Assembly: GCF_003112675.1 (NCBI RefSeq)
Contig: NZ_BFAY01000012.1
Span: forward strand, 1 to 64,000
From: Leptospira johnsonii
GTDB lineage: Bacteria; Spirochaetota; Leptospiria; Leptospirales; Leptospiraceae
Length of the DNA: 64,000 nt
Direction: 5' to 3'
Shown here: positions 7,701 to 15,957 of the stretch, one piece after another
How the letters are laid out: every line of letters begins with the position of its first letter
Numbering within the stretch: the stretch's first letter is position 1
Made by a program: the position numbers and the translations under genes
The notes under the pieces: model-generated
What the model was told of the DNA's origin: nothing
The model's database searches: none
The model's input: the letters and a program-made list of their open reading frames with translations, nothing else

Positions 7701-10688
7701 GTGATCGCATTTTTAGATAATTTTTTCATTTATAATTCTTCTTCTAAACTTCTTACGGCTACGTACAATCCTTGGTTGGTTGTTCTTTCCGTTTTGATGG
7801 CGATATTTGCATCTTATATCGCTCTTCAGATCGTAGGACAGAAGGTTCCAGAATCTTCTCCGCCCATTACAAAATATCTAATTTCTGCGGCGGCTAGCTT
7901 GGCCTTGGGCTGCGGCGTCTGGTCCATGCATTTTATCGGAATGCTTTCATTCGAGTTATGCACTACCGTTCAATACGATAAAAGTCTAACGATCTTATCT
8001 ATCTTTCCAAGTCTTCTTGCTTCTACGATCGCTCTGTCATTCGTAAACAGACCCAAAATTTCGGGCAGAGAACTGGTGATAGGTGGATTACTTGTAGGTT
8101 CCGGAATAGGAGCTATGCATTATACCGGCATGGGAGCCGTAGAAACAGCTCCCTACTTACGTTATGATCCTTGGTTCTTCGCGCTGTCCATCATAGTTGC
8201 AGTGGTTCTTGCGATACTCTCTCTTTGGGTAAGATTCGGTTTGGAAAATTTGAAATTAGGCACTCTATGGCCTTCTCTAATTTCAGCCATCACCATGGGA
8301 TCCGCGATTTCCGGAATGCATTATACCGGTATGGCAGCCGCAAGATTTATCGGAGAAGAAGATAAATCTCTAGTCCCTCAAACTGCTGATTCTACCTTTC
8401 TTGCGCTTTCCGTTTCTTTGATCACGATCGCTTTCACCCTATTTGCATTCGCAGTCAACTGGTTCTTGAGATATCGCGATCTAGTGAATAATTTAAAAGT
8501 CAGCGAATCCAGACTTAGAACGATCATCACCACTGCTGTGGACGGTGTAATTACCATGGACTCGCAAGGTAGGATCAGAGAATTCAATCATTCAGCAGAA
8601 GTAATCTTCGGTTATGAAAACAAAGAAGTGATCGGAAAAAATATCAGAGAACTGATGCCCGATCCATACTATAACGGAAGAGACAAAAATTCTGAAACAA
8701 TGCTGAGCGCCGGCTTTGCTAAAATTATAGGAAGCAGTAGAGAGGTCATTGGTATCAGAAAAGACGGCTCCGATTTTCCGGTACGTTTAGCGATAGGACA
8801 TGGAAAACTTGCAGGAGAAGATCTATTCGTAGGTTTTGTGACAGATATCAGCGAAAGAAAAATGATCGAAAACGCATTAAAACAAAGTGAACAACAAGTG
8901 CGTTCCTTGATCGAAAATATCCCCGGAATCACTTACAGATGTCTTCCCAATAATGACTGGAAGATGTTATTCATGAGCGATGCTTCCGAATCCATCACCG
9001 GCTACCCTGTCCAAGATTTTGTAAGCGCAAATTCAATACGTTCTTTCAAAGATATTATCCATCCAGACGATCTCAAGTCTGTAGAATACGAAGTAGAAGT
9101 CGCAGTTACCGGAAAGAGGACCTTCACTTTGGAATATAGGATCATCCACCAAAACGGTGAGATCAGATGGCTTTGGGAAAACGGATGCGGAGCTTACGGT
9201 GGAAATGGAGAAGCGATCTTTATAGACGGAGTTATTTTAGATATCACCGAAAGAAGAAGAATAGAAGAAGCATTACGTAAGGAGAAAGAAAAAGCGGAAC
9301 TTGCCGCGATCACTAAAACTTCTTTCTTAGCGAATATGAGCCACGAGATCCGTACTCCGATGAACGCGATCCTTGGATTTACTGAAGTACTTCTTTCGGA
9401 TGAATTAGAAAAAAATCATAGAACCCATTTGGAAACGGTCAAAAGTTCCGCAAAATCTTTATTAAGACTTTTGAATGATATTTTAAATACCGCAAAGTTG
9501 GAAAAAGGAGCGGTGGAATTGGAAGAAATGGACTTCTCCCTTTTCAAATTAGTCGCAGAATTAAAATCCACTTTAGGGATCAGCGCTCGAAAGAAAAATC
9601 TAGAATTCGAAGTAATCCAAGATCCAGATCTGGTTGAATTTTACAAAGGGGATTCGTTGCGAATCAGACAGATCCTAATGAATTTGATCGGTAACGCAGT
9701 CAAATTCACGGATAGAGGAAAAGTTAGTCTGAAAGTGACTAGGGAAGAAGGAAAACTCCACTTTGCTGTCCAAGATACTGGGATCGGGATCCAGCCGGAT
9801 CGAATGGATAAAATTTTCGAACCTTTCACTCAGGCGGATATTTCCACTACTAGACGTTATGGTGGAACGGGACTTGGTACAACCATCTGCAAACAATTAA
9901 CTGAATTGATGGGCGGCAAAATTTGGGCGGAGAGCTCTCTTGGAAAAGGAAGTACATTCCATGTCCTTCTTCCTTTAAAAGAAGGAAAACCTAAACAAGA
10001 GACCAAGATCCAAACAGGGATCAAACTTCCGGCTTTAAAGATCCTAGTCGTGGACGATGTGGAAAAAAATACAGAGCTAATTTCTCTTCTTCTCCAAAAC
10101 CTAGGACATCAGGTGGAATCGTCCTATAACGGAGAAGATGCGGTAAAAAAAATCACGACTGGATCTTTTGATCTGGTTCTAATGGACGTACAGATGCCGG
10201 TGCTGGACGGTCGTCAAGCGACTAGAGTTATCCGAATGCATGAGGTCCAAGAAAACGTTTCCAGGACCCCTATTTTAGCATTGACCGCCAGCGTTTTTGA
10301 AGAAGATAAAAACGCAGCGAGTTTGGCCGGGATGGATGGATTCATCTCCAAACCTGTGGAGATGGACCAGCTAATAGCGGAGATCGCAAGAGTATTAGGT
10401 TATTCCGAAAGGAATGCCGATCCGGAAATCGTGTCTCCCGGAAAAGAAGTGGAATGGGATCCTAAACGGGCTTCTGTGCTTGCTAAGGAACTATCCGAAT
10501 CTTTCCAAAGAGGTTCGATAGAAGAAGAATACGTGGAAGAATTTTCGGACCTGATCCGAACAAAAGTGGAAAATTCCGATTTTAAACTTTTTAGTTCTAA
10601 AATAGAACAATTCGAATTCGAAGAAGCTTATATTCTTCTCAAAAAATTCATTACCCAACTCGGATTGGATACGGATCTCGGAAAATAA
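7701..10688 (+). CDS. MHYT-domain hybrid sensor histidine kinase
   Basis: This is a 995-residue hybrid kinase. An integral-membrane MHYT sensor occupies about 1-255 and shows the three hallmark motifs MHFIGM, MHYTGMGA and MHYTGMAA, which in the family are proposed to bind metal and sense O2, CO or NO. Two PAS domains follow (about 270-390 and 400-520), then HisKA (His548 in MSHEIRTPMN), HATPase (about 655-760) and a receiver (about 778-900, Asp829 in LMDVQMP). The last 85 residues are helical and have no Hpt signature. The start is GTG at 7701, six bases after the previous stop, with GAGGT just upstream inside the preceding gene. The next gene starts one base after this stop, so 5175-11685 reads as one operon. 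Confidence 0.92.
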   Translation: MIAFLDNFFIYNSSSKLLTATYNPWLVVLSVLMAIFASYIALQIVGQKVPESSPPITKYLISAAASLALGCGVWSMHFIGMLSFELCTTVQYDKSLTILSIFPSLLASTIALSFVNRPKISGRELVIGGLLVGSGIGAMHYTGMGAVETAPYLRYDPWFFALSIIVAVVLAILSLWVRFGLENLKLGTLWPSLISAITMGSAISGMHYTGMAAARFIGEEDKSLVPQTADSTFLALSVSLITIAFTLFAFAVNWFLRYRDLVNNLKVSESRLRTIITTAVDGVITMDSQGRIREFNHSAEVIFGYENKEVIGKNIRELMPDPYYNGRDKNSETMLSAGFAKIIGSSREVIGIRKDGSDFPVRLAIGHGKLAGEDLFVGFVTDISERKMIENALKQSEQQVRSLIENIPGITYRCLPNNDWKMLFMSDASESITGYPVQDFVSANSIRSFKDIIHPDDLKSVEYEVEVAVTGKRTFTLEYRIIHQNGEIRWLWENGCGAYGGNGEAIFIDGVILDITERRRIEEALRKEKEKAELAAITKTSFLANMSHEIRTPMNAILGFTEVLLSDELEKNHRTHLETVKSSAKSLLRLLNDILNTAKLEKGAVELEEMDFSLFKLVAELKSTLGISARKKNLEFEVIQDPDLVEFYKGDSLRIRQILMNLIGNAVKFTDRGKVSLKVTREEGKLHFAVQDTGIGIQPDRMDKIFEPFTQADISTTRRYGGTGLGTTICKQLTELMGGKIWAESSLGKGSTFHVLLPLKEGKPKQETKIQTGIKLPALKILVVDDVEKNTELISLLLQNLGHQVESSYNGEDAVKKITTGSFDLVLMDVQMPVLDGRQATRVIRMHEVQENVSRTPILALTASVFEEDKNAASLAGMDGFISKPVEMDQLIAEIARVLGYSERNADPEIVSPGKEVEWDPKRASVLAKELSESFQRGSIEEEYVEEFSDLIRTKVENSDFKLFSSKIEQFEFEEAYILLKKFITQLGLDTDLGK

Positions 10689-10689
10689 A

Positions 10690-11685
10690 ATGAGCCATCT
10701 ACTCGATGATAGACCTAAAATTTTAGTCGTAGACGATGAAGCTGCAAATCTGCAGGTACTCAAACAAATATTACAAGAAGATTATAGACTTTTTTTTGCA
10801 AAGGATGGGATCAAGGCCGTTGAGCTTGCGATTTCCGAAAAACCGAATCTCATCCTTTTGGATGTGATGATGCCTGGAATGACAGGGCATGAAACCTGTA
10901 AAAAGCTCAGGAGTGAATCCTCTACTTCCAGGATACCTGTGATATTTGTAACAGCTATGGCGGAAGAAGAAGACGAGGCGGACGGTTTTGAAGCGGGAGC
11001 CGTGGACTATATTACAAAACCTGTAAGTCCTGCTATCGTAAAAGCTAGAGTAAAAACACATCTTTCTTTGGTGAGGAATGACGAACTAAAAGAGACTAGG
11101 CTCCAGATCATCCAAAGATTGGGTTTAGCGGCCGAATACAAAGACAATGAGACAGGGCTTCATGTGATCCGAATGAGCCATTATTCGGAAACTCTTGCTA
11201 GGGCCTTGGGCTATTCTCAGGACACCGCAGACAAAATTCTGCATGCTTCTCCCATGCACGATATCGGCAAGATAGGAATTCCAGATAGTATATTACAAAA
11301 ACCTGGTAAACTAGATCCGGAAGAATGGGAGATCATGAAAACCCATCCCACCATAGGTGCGGAGATTATCGGGGACCATGATTCTTTGCTCTTACAAATG
11401 GCGAAGAGTATCGCGCTGAACCACCACGAAAAATGGGACGGAAGCGGTTATCCAAACGGGATCAAAGGAGATGCAATTCCGGTGGAAGCAAGGATCGTAA
11501 CGATCGCAGATGTATTCGATGCACTTACCACGGAAAGACCTTATAAAAAAGCCTGGAGTGTAGAAGACGCAGTCAACCATATCCGAAAAGGGGCAGGATC
11601 TCATTTTGATCCAGGTCTTGTTCCTATATTTTTGAATTTGATGCCTGAACTTTTAGAGATCAGAGAACGCTGGGCAGAAACCTAA
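10690..11685 (+). CDS. Response regulator with HD-GYP c-di-GMP phosphodiesterase domain
   Basis: This is a 331-residue, RpfG-like protein. The receiver covers about 10-130 with phospho-acceptor Asp in LILLDVMMP and the Lys of TKP near 110. The HD-GYP domain covers about 135-325, with the HD pair in MHDIGKIGIPD and the family signature HHEKWDGSGYPNG, followed by ADVFDALTTERPYK. HD-GYP proteins hydrolyse cyclic di-GMP. All metal-binding residues I expect are present, so activity is likely. The gene follows the MHYT kinase with a one-base gap, implying translational coupling, and probably takes phosphate from one or both upstream kinases. It ends facing the convergent SDR gene. Confidence 0.93.
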   Translation: MSHLLDDRPKILVVDDEAANLQVLKQILQEDYRLFFAKDGIKAVELAISEKPNLILLDVMMPGMTGHETCKKLRSESSTSRIPVIFVTAMAEEEDEADGFEAGAVDYITKPVSPAIVKARVKTHLSLVRNDELKETRLQIIQRLGLAAEYKDNETGLHVIRMSHYSETLARALGYSQDTADKILHASPMHDIGKIGIPDSILQKPGKLDPEEWEIMKTHPTIGAEIIGDHDSLLLQMAKSIALNHHEKWDGSGYPNGIKGDAIPVEARIVTIADVFDALTTERPYKKAWSVEDAVNHIRKGAGSHFDPGLVPIFLNLMPELLEIRERWAET

Positions 11686-11689
11686 AAAA

Positions 11690-12373
11690 TTATAACACAC
11701 CCTTAGGCGGAAGAAAAAGGACCTCGTCCTGGTTGAAACTCGCAGGTTGAGAATACAAACTTTCTAAAAAGACGGCAGCATCCGAAGCAGGGACCATATC
11801 TTCTTTTTTGAAACCTTCTCTGCCATCCCAGATCGGAGTGTCTATTGCTCCGGCGTACACAGTTGTAACTCTTATCCCACGGTCTTTTACTTCTTCTCGA
11901 ATTGCTTTTGCAAAACCGGCAAGGCCATGTTTAGATGCACAATAAGGAGAAGATTCCGGAAACCCTTGCCTCCCCGCAGTGGAAGAAATATAGCAGAGAA
12001 GAGATCCCTTTTTCATAGAAGGCAGAAGTTTAGAAGTCAGTAAAATAGGAGCGCTTAAATTCAAGGTAAGATGTTTTTGCAGATCTTCCCATTCTAGATC
12101 TTCTATTTTTAAGAATAGACCGTCACCGGAAGCGAAATAAATGGCATGGATCTCTTCCCAGCGTTCCGAAAGAAAAGAGGTGAATTTTAGGATCTGCTCA
12201 GGTTCCGCAAGATCGCAGTAGTAATTTTTTCCTCTTTCGAAACTTTCCTCCAAGGGTCTACCCCTTCTGGAAACCCCGATCGGGAAATACTCAGAATTTG
12301 CATTCAATTTTTCTAATAAAGATCTGCCGATCCCTGATCCGGCCCCGACTACAAGGATATTTTTAGATCCCAT
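11690..12373 (-). CDS. Short-chain dehydrogenase/reductase
   Basis: This is a 227-residue classical SDR. The Rossmann motif GAGSGIG lies near the N-terminus, with SRRG at the end of beta-2 suggesting NADP preference. The catalytic Ser is in ISSTAGRQG and the YxxxK pair in YCASK. The substrate is unknown. It is the last gene of a minus-strand run mtnD-mtnB-SDR with gaps of only three to four bases, so it is probably co-transcribed with methionine salvage. A direct role there is not established and could be coincidental. Length is near the short end for the family. Confidence 0.85.
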   Translation of the reverse strand: MGSKNILVVGAGSGIGRSLLEKLNANSEYFPIGVSRRGRPLEESFERGKNYYCDLAEPEQILKFTSFLSERWEEIHAIYFASGDGLFLKIEDLEWEDLQKHLTLNLSAPILLTSKLLPSMKKGSLLCYISSTAGRQGFPESSPYCASKHGLAGFAKAIREEVKDRGIRVTTVYAGAIDTPIWDGREGFKKEDMVPASDAAVFLESLYSQPASFNQDEVLFLPPKGVL

Positions 12374-12377
12374 ATTC

Positions 12378-13013
12378 TTACTTGGACATCGCCCGCACTT
12401 TTAATAAAAAATCCGCAGCTTCTAAATGCCGATTCGCCTGGATCAGATCCTTTCCCCAAACTGTGATCCCATGTTTTTCTATAATACAAAATGGAACCCT
12501 AGGTTTTGTCTCGGTAAGATGTTTTTCCAAATGATCCGAGATATCCTGCACCTTAGGATAATTGTATAGAACCGGAACGGCAACATTCGGGTTCTCATCC
12601 CAGATACCGAATGCCTTAATGATCTCTAATGGAAGAAGTGGAAGATCCTCGATCGGATTCTCCTTGGAAACTCCGATCTCGATCAGATTAGATTCAGGAG
12701 TATGAACATGAAGAGAACATCCCATTTCAGGAAAGGCTTTATAAACTGCTCTATGTATTGAAGTTTCCGCAGAAGGTTTGAGACCTTCTCTGCCTTTCCA
12801 ACCTTCTAATACTTTTCCAGATTGTATCTCTACAGGAAGAAAATCTTTTCGAGTCAGTTTGTTCTTATCCAAACCGCTTCCGCTTACCCAGAATACGTTA
12901 GGATCTTTTTCGTCCTTGATAGAAAGGTTGCCCGCAGTTCCAGGCATCCATCCTTTAGAATGATATAGAACTCCCGACTCCGCAAGGCGGGTCAGGATCT
13001 TTTTTTGGGACAT
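12378..13013 (-). CDS. mtnB: Methylthioribulose-1-phosphate dehydratase
   Basis: This is a 211-residue class II aldolase/adducin-fold enzyme. Expected motifs are PGTAGNLSIKD (substrate loop), the zinc-binding HVH in SLHVHTPES and the late HG in EKHGITVWG. It converts methylthioribulose-1-phosphate to the diketo intermediate of the methionine-salvage pathway, in the cytosol. The next enzyme in that branch after enolisation, acireductone dioxygenase, is encoded immediately upstream, four bases away, which supports MtnB over fuculose-phosphate or ribulose-phosphate aldolase relatives. No mtnC (enolase-phosphatase) is seen in the window. Confidence 0.9.
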   Translation of the reverse strand: MSQKKILTRLAESGVLYHSKGWMPGTAGNLSIKDEKDPNVFWVSGSGLDKNKLTRKDFLPVEIQSGKVLEGWKGREGLKPSAETSIHRAVYKAFPEMGCSLHVHTPESNLIEIGVSKENPIEDLPLLPLEIIKAFGIWDENPNVAVPVLYNYPKVQDISDHLEKHLTETKPRVPFCIIEKHGITVWGKDLIQANRHLEAADFLLKVRAMSK

Positions 13014-13016
13014 TTT

Positions 13017-13550
13017 TCAGACTAAGGCCGTAGTTTCTTCTACGTAATTCGGAACCCAGCCGCTCATGTCTTGGAAATAACGGACCGCTTTAATTCTTTT
13101 GTTCTCGTCCAGAGTGAACCAGTGGTTCGTATTCTTAGGAACAGAGATGAAATCATCCTTCTCCACTTTTACTAAAAACTTTTCGCCGGCGAGTGAGAAT
13201 CCGAAAATCCCGGAACCATCTACGATATAACGAACTTCGTCGTCAGTATGATAATGCACTTTATCGAATTTGGCCAACATCTCGTTCAGGCCTGGAACTT
13301 GCGGATGAAGAACGATCAAATCTCTGGATTGATATCCTTCTTTTTCCTTTAAGGTCTCGAAACGATTGTCTAGATTTTTGAGGAGAGCTTCTTTCTCCTC
13401 GTCTACAAGAGTCAACTTGTCCGTAAGAGAATTTGAATTGTTAGGAACCGGCCAATGATCATATTGAATCCCTCTCTTATTCAGAAAAGATTTCACTTCA
13501 GAATTGTCTTTGATTTCAGGCAGTCCCGGTTTTTGGATTATAGTCGCCAT
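13017..13550 (-). CDS. mtnD: Acireductone dioxygenase
   Basis: This is a 177-residue cupin of the usual ARD length. The metal-binding set HxHx3E is visible in [10 protein letters not shown], and the fourth ligand His is in TNHWFTL. With Fe2+ the family makes the methionine precursor 2-keto-4-methylthiobutyrate. With Ni2+ it makes methylthiopropionate and CO. The start ATG is preceded by a strong AGGAGG about five bases upstream. It is the first gene of the mtnD-mtnB-SDR run, with a structured-looking leader before it (13551-13640). Confidence 0.93.
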   Translation of the reverse strand: MATIIQKPGLPEIKDNSEVKSFLNKRGIQYDHWPVPNNSNSLTDKLTLVDEEKEALLKNLDNRFETLKEKEGYQSRDLIVLHPQVPGLNEMLAKFDKVHYHTDDEVRYIVDGSGIFGFSLAGEKFLVKVEKDDFISVPKNTNHWFTLDENKRIKAVRYFQDMSGWVPNYVEETTALV

Positions 13551-13640
13551 CTGTTCCTCCTTTAGGTGGTTTCCCTTTTTGGCTCCGCACCCTTAAAGCC
13601 GTATCGCGACCTCTTGTCTATATAAAGGCCGCTTTTATAA
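13551..13640 (-). promoter_or_regulatory. 5' leader of mtnD, possible structured RNA
   Basis: About 90 bp lie between efp and mtnD. On the minus strand this leader holds a small stem GGCT-(12 nt)-AGCC, then an A-rich run and GGGAAACC, then the AGGAGG ribosome site. An AT-rich TATATA lies near 13617-13626 (plus-strand coordinates) and could be part of a -10 element. For a methionine-salvage gene a SAM-responding RNA would be plausible. However, I do not see the conserved core of SAM-I, and the fit to short SAM-II or SAM-V types is not convincing. This is a candidate only. Confidence 0.25.
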
Positions 13641-13644
13641 AACC

Positions 13645-14211
13645 TTATTTATTGACCCTCTCCACGTAGGTAAGATCTCTCAAGTCGATCCTGATAGAAT
13701 CTCCTTGTTTGATAAAAATAGGTACGTTGATCTCTCCACCGGTTTCTACAGTTACTCTTTTCAGAGCTGTTCCGGAGGTATCACCTTTCAGACCCTCTTC
13801 CGCATAAGTTACTTCCAGGATCGCAAAGTTTGGAGGAGTCACTCCGATAGGTTTACCTTCGTAGAAGGAAACTTCCATAGCGGTCTCTTCCTTTAAGAAT
13901 GGAAGGATGTCCTCTAAGTATTCTTTAGACACCGGAAGCTGTTCGAAGTCGTTCGTGTCCATAAAGATAATATCATCGCCCTCGGAGTAACAGATGGTCA
14001 TCTGTCTCTTTTCCAATTCCACGGATTCTAATTTTTCCGCAGCCTTGAAGGTCCTTTCGATGGAACTGTTACGGACCAAGTTCTTTAATTTTGTACGGAT
14101 AAAGGCGGATCCCTTTCCCGGATTCACGAATTCGCTTTTTACAACGGAATAAAGTTCTCCCTCAACCTTGAGAACCATTCCCTTTCTAACTTCAGTGATG
14201 CCTAAGTTCAT
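13645..14211 (-). CDS. efp: Elongation factor P
   Basis: This is a 188-residue EF-P, which relieves ribosome stalling at consecutive prolines. The N-terminal KOW-like domain carries the modification loop FVNPGKGSAF with Lys33 at the tip, the residue beta-lysylated by EpmA/EpmB in many bacteria. The OB-like domains II and III end with GGEINVPIFIKQGDSIRIDLRDLTYVERV, the typical C-terminal signature. The window also encodes an EpmA-like ligase (49653-50597) and a lysine 2,3-aminomutase family protein (15958-17067), consistent with this Lys being modified. The gene stands alone on the minus strand, divergent from the phosphate-binding lipoprotein gene. Confidence 0.96.
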   Translation of the reverse strand: MNLGITEVRKGMVLKVEGELYSVVKSEFVNPGKGSAFIRTKLKNLVRNSSIERTFKAAEKLESVELEKRQMTICYSEGDDIIFMDTNDFEQLPVSKEYLEDILPFLKEETAMEVSFYEGKPIGVTPPNFAILEVTYAEEGLKGDTSGTALKRVTVETGGEINVPIFIKQGDSIRIDLRDLTYVERVNK

Positions 14212-14392
14212 AAACGACCTAAAATAAATATTACGCTCCTTCTATATCCTTTCGGGAAGGCCGGGTGTCAAGCGATGTACTCGGGCTACCTTCGTTAATT
14301 GTAATATTTCAGGGCCAAAATCCGTTCGACTTTTCCCCTTACAAGAGGAGAATCCCCCTTTGGAAAAGATTTCCGGAGAACCAAAAGATTCG

Positions 14393-15301
14393 ATGAAACA
14401 AAAATTAACGCTCTTACTCCTTCTGTCTGCCGTGCTATCGGTAGCCAATTGTAAAAAAGAACCCTTACTGATCACAGGCTCCGAAACCATGCATACATTA
14501 TTGAACGTGGTAGCGGCCGGATACGCTAAGAAGAATCCGAATGTAGAAGTTACCGTCCAGGGAGGAGGTTCCTTTGAAGGGATAGAAAAATTATTCGAAT
14601 CCAAAACTGATATAGCCGCTTCTTCCAGACCATTAACTCCAGAAGAACAAACCCAGTTTGAAAGAAAGGGAAGATTCGAGAATGTACTGATCGGTTATGA
14701 TGGGATCGCTATCGTAGTGAATCCTGCAAATACTGTTTCCAAACTTACCTTGGAACAGATTTCCAAAATATTCTCCGGAGAAATAAAAGATTGGTCCCAA
14801 TTAGGCGGAAAACCGGGGCCTATTCATGTAGTTCTACGAAACGATAAGAGCGGAACTGCCGCTTATTTCGAAACTCATATCTTAAGACAAAGAGACTTGG
14901 GAGAAAAAGAATACCAAGCTTCTAAGAAGAAAGAGTTCACAAGTGATTCCAAGGTGGTAGCGGATAACGATGAGATGGCAGATCTGATCGAGAAAGATAT
15001 TGCATCGGTTGGATTTATGGGAATGGGAAGTGCACAGATCCAGAACAAAGGAAAAGTAAAAGCGGTTCCTTATTCCAAAACAGGAAAGGATCCTTTTGTG
15101 GAGCCAAACATCCAAAATGTTTCCGAAAGAAAATATAAACTCTCTAGAGGATTGTACCTATTTTATCTCTCCGATAGAGGTAAAAAAATTGATGAGTTCA
15201 TTACTTATATCACTTCGGAAGAAGGACAAGCTATGGTGCTGAAAAGCGGCTATTTAAGAAGTACATTAAGTACTGTAGAAGTAGAAGCCACCAAACCATA
15301 A
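14393..15301 (+). CDS. PstS-family phosphate-binding lipoprotein
   Basis: This periplasmic-binding protein of about 302 residues starts at ATG 14393. The start MKQKLTLLLLLSAVLSVANC gives a lipoprotein signal with the acylated Cys at residue 20. An upstream TTG at 14360 in the same frame is possible, with GAGGAG before it, but would bury the signal peptide. Motifs of the phosphate-binding PBP-like 2 family include TGSETMH, GGGSFEGI, SSRPLTPEE and RNDKSGTAAYFE, the SGT being a typical anion ligand. No PstC, PstA or PstB gene lies nearby, so the permease must be elsewhere, or the protein serves a sensing role. Confidence 0.88.
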   Translation: MKQKLTLLLLLSAVLSVANCKKEPLLITGSETMHTLLNVVAAGYAKKNPNVEVTVQGGGSFEGIEKLFESKTDIAASSRPLTPEEQTQFERKGRFENVLIGYDGIAIVVNPANTVSKLTLEQISKIFSGEIKDWSQLGGKPGPIHVVLRNDKSGTAAYFETHILRQRDLGEKEYQASKKKEFTSDSKVVADNDEMADLIEKDIASVGFMGMGSAQIQNKGKVKAVPYSKTGKDPFVEPNIQNVSERKYKLSRGLYLFYLSDRGKKIDEFITYITSEEGQAMVLKSGYLRSTLSTVEVEATKP

Positions 15302-15365
15302 ATTCCTAGTTCTGTCCGAAAAAAGGTTGCGAAAGCCGTTTTGTTCCGTCTAAGGTTAGATAGTT

Positions 15366-15686
15366 ATGAAGCGGCTTTGGCTCTTGCCTCTGATCTTATT
15401 CATGGTAGTCGCCCTCTTTAGCGAGGTCGTGGCCAGGGATTATAGTACCGCTAAAAGTTATTCTTTCCAAAAAAAAGCAAGGACCCAGTCCTTCCGAGAC
15501 GGTAACGACCAAGGACTTCCTTCCTTATTCTCTGCAAGTGCAGATGATGCAGTCATCGGACTATTCACTAAATTCTCCCAGATAGCTTCCGGATTAAAGA
15601 GTAGTCTTCTTCCGAATGATCCAGGTCGCAATTTTTACTTTCACACTATAGCATATCGTTATCTTTTTCTTCCCCCTCCGGTCTGA
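15366..15686 (+). CDS. Small exported protein of unknown function
   Basis: This 106-residue protein begins MKRLWLLPLILFMVVALF, a strong signal peptide or single membrane anchor with probable cleavage after VVA. The rest is polar and ends LFLPPPV. I recognise no domain. It follows the phosphate-binding gene by about 65 bp on the same strand and is followed by a terminator hairpin at 15704-15725, so it may be the last gene of that unit. It could be a real small envelope protein or a chance frame. The signal peptide and terminator position favour real. Confidence 0.6.
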   Translation: MKRLWLLPLILFMVVALFSEVVARDYSTAKSYSFQKKARTQSFRDGNDQGLPSLFSASADDAVIGLFTKFSQIASGLKSSLLPNDPGRNFYFHTIAYRYLFLPPPV

Positions 15687-15703
15687 CCGGCTTTCATTCT
15701 GTA

Positions 15704-15725
15704 AGTCCTCGGGAGGACTTTTTCC
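15704..15725 (+). terminator. Rho-independent terminator
   Basis: AGTCCTC (15704-15710) and GAGGACT (15713-15719) form a GC-rich stem with a very tight loop, followed by a T run (15719-15723). It sits 18 bp after the stop of the small exported protein gene, so it likely ends the 14393-15686 transcript. Confidence 0.75.
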
Positions 15726-15957
15726 CCGTAAAAAGCATGAATGCGGTTTCGGGCAAAATTCCGCTTCGGCAAAAATAGAAAACGGGAAATCCTGCTCATC
15801 CTTCTCCTAAGTCTCCAACTTTAATCGATGGGCATTCTCCTTGAGGTTATATAAATAAACGACTCGAATGGAAACCTAGGTTTGGTTTCCTTTTTTTTAT
15901 GCGGATACTCGGTTGACTGGAATCACAGGCATGAGAATCCATTAGTAAGAGGGCTTC
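15726..15957 (+). other. Intergenic leader with second terminator before the aminomutase
   Basis: The stretch between the terminator at 15704-15725 and the next gene has no solid ORF. It contains a hairpin-forming GCGG/CCGC pair near 15744-15765 and a very short frame, ATG at 15828, encoding eight residues (MGILLEVI) and stopping just before a second terminator at 15870-15898. This could be a small RNA gene bounded by a terminator, or a leader/attenuator of the aminomutase gene. Nothing here matches an RNA family I can name. Confidence 0.35.
15870..15898 (+). terminator. Strong Rho-independent terminator or attenuator
   Basis: GGAAACC (15870-15876) and GGTTTCC (15884-15890) pair with a seven-base loop and are followed directly by eight T residues (15891-15898). 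No gene on the plus strand ends just before it. It lies 60 bp upstream of the aminomutase start, so it may end a small RNA or act as an attenuator. Confidence 0.75.
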
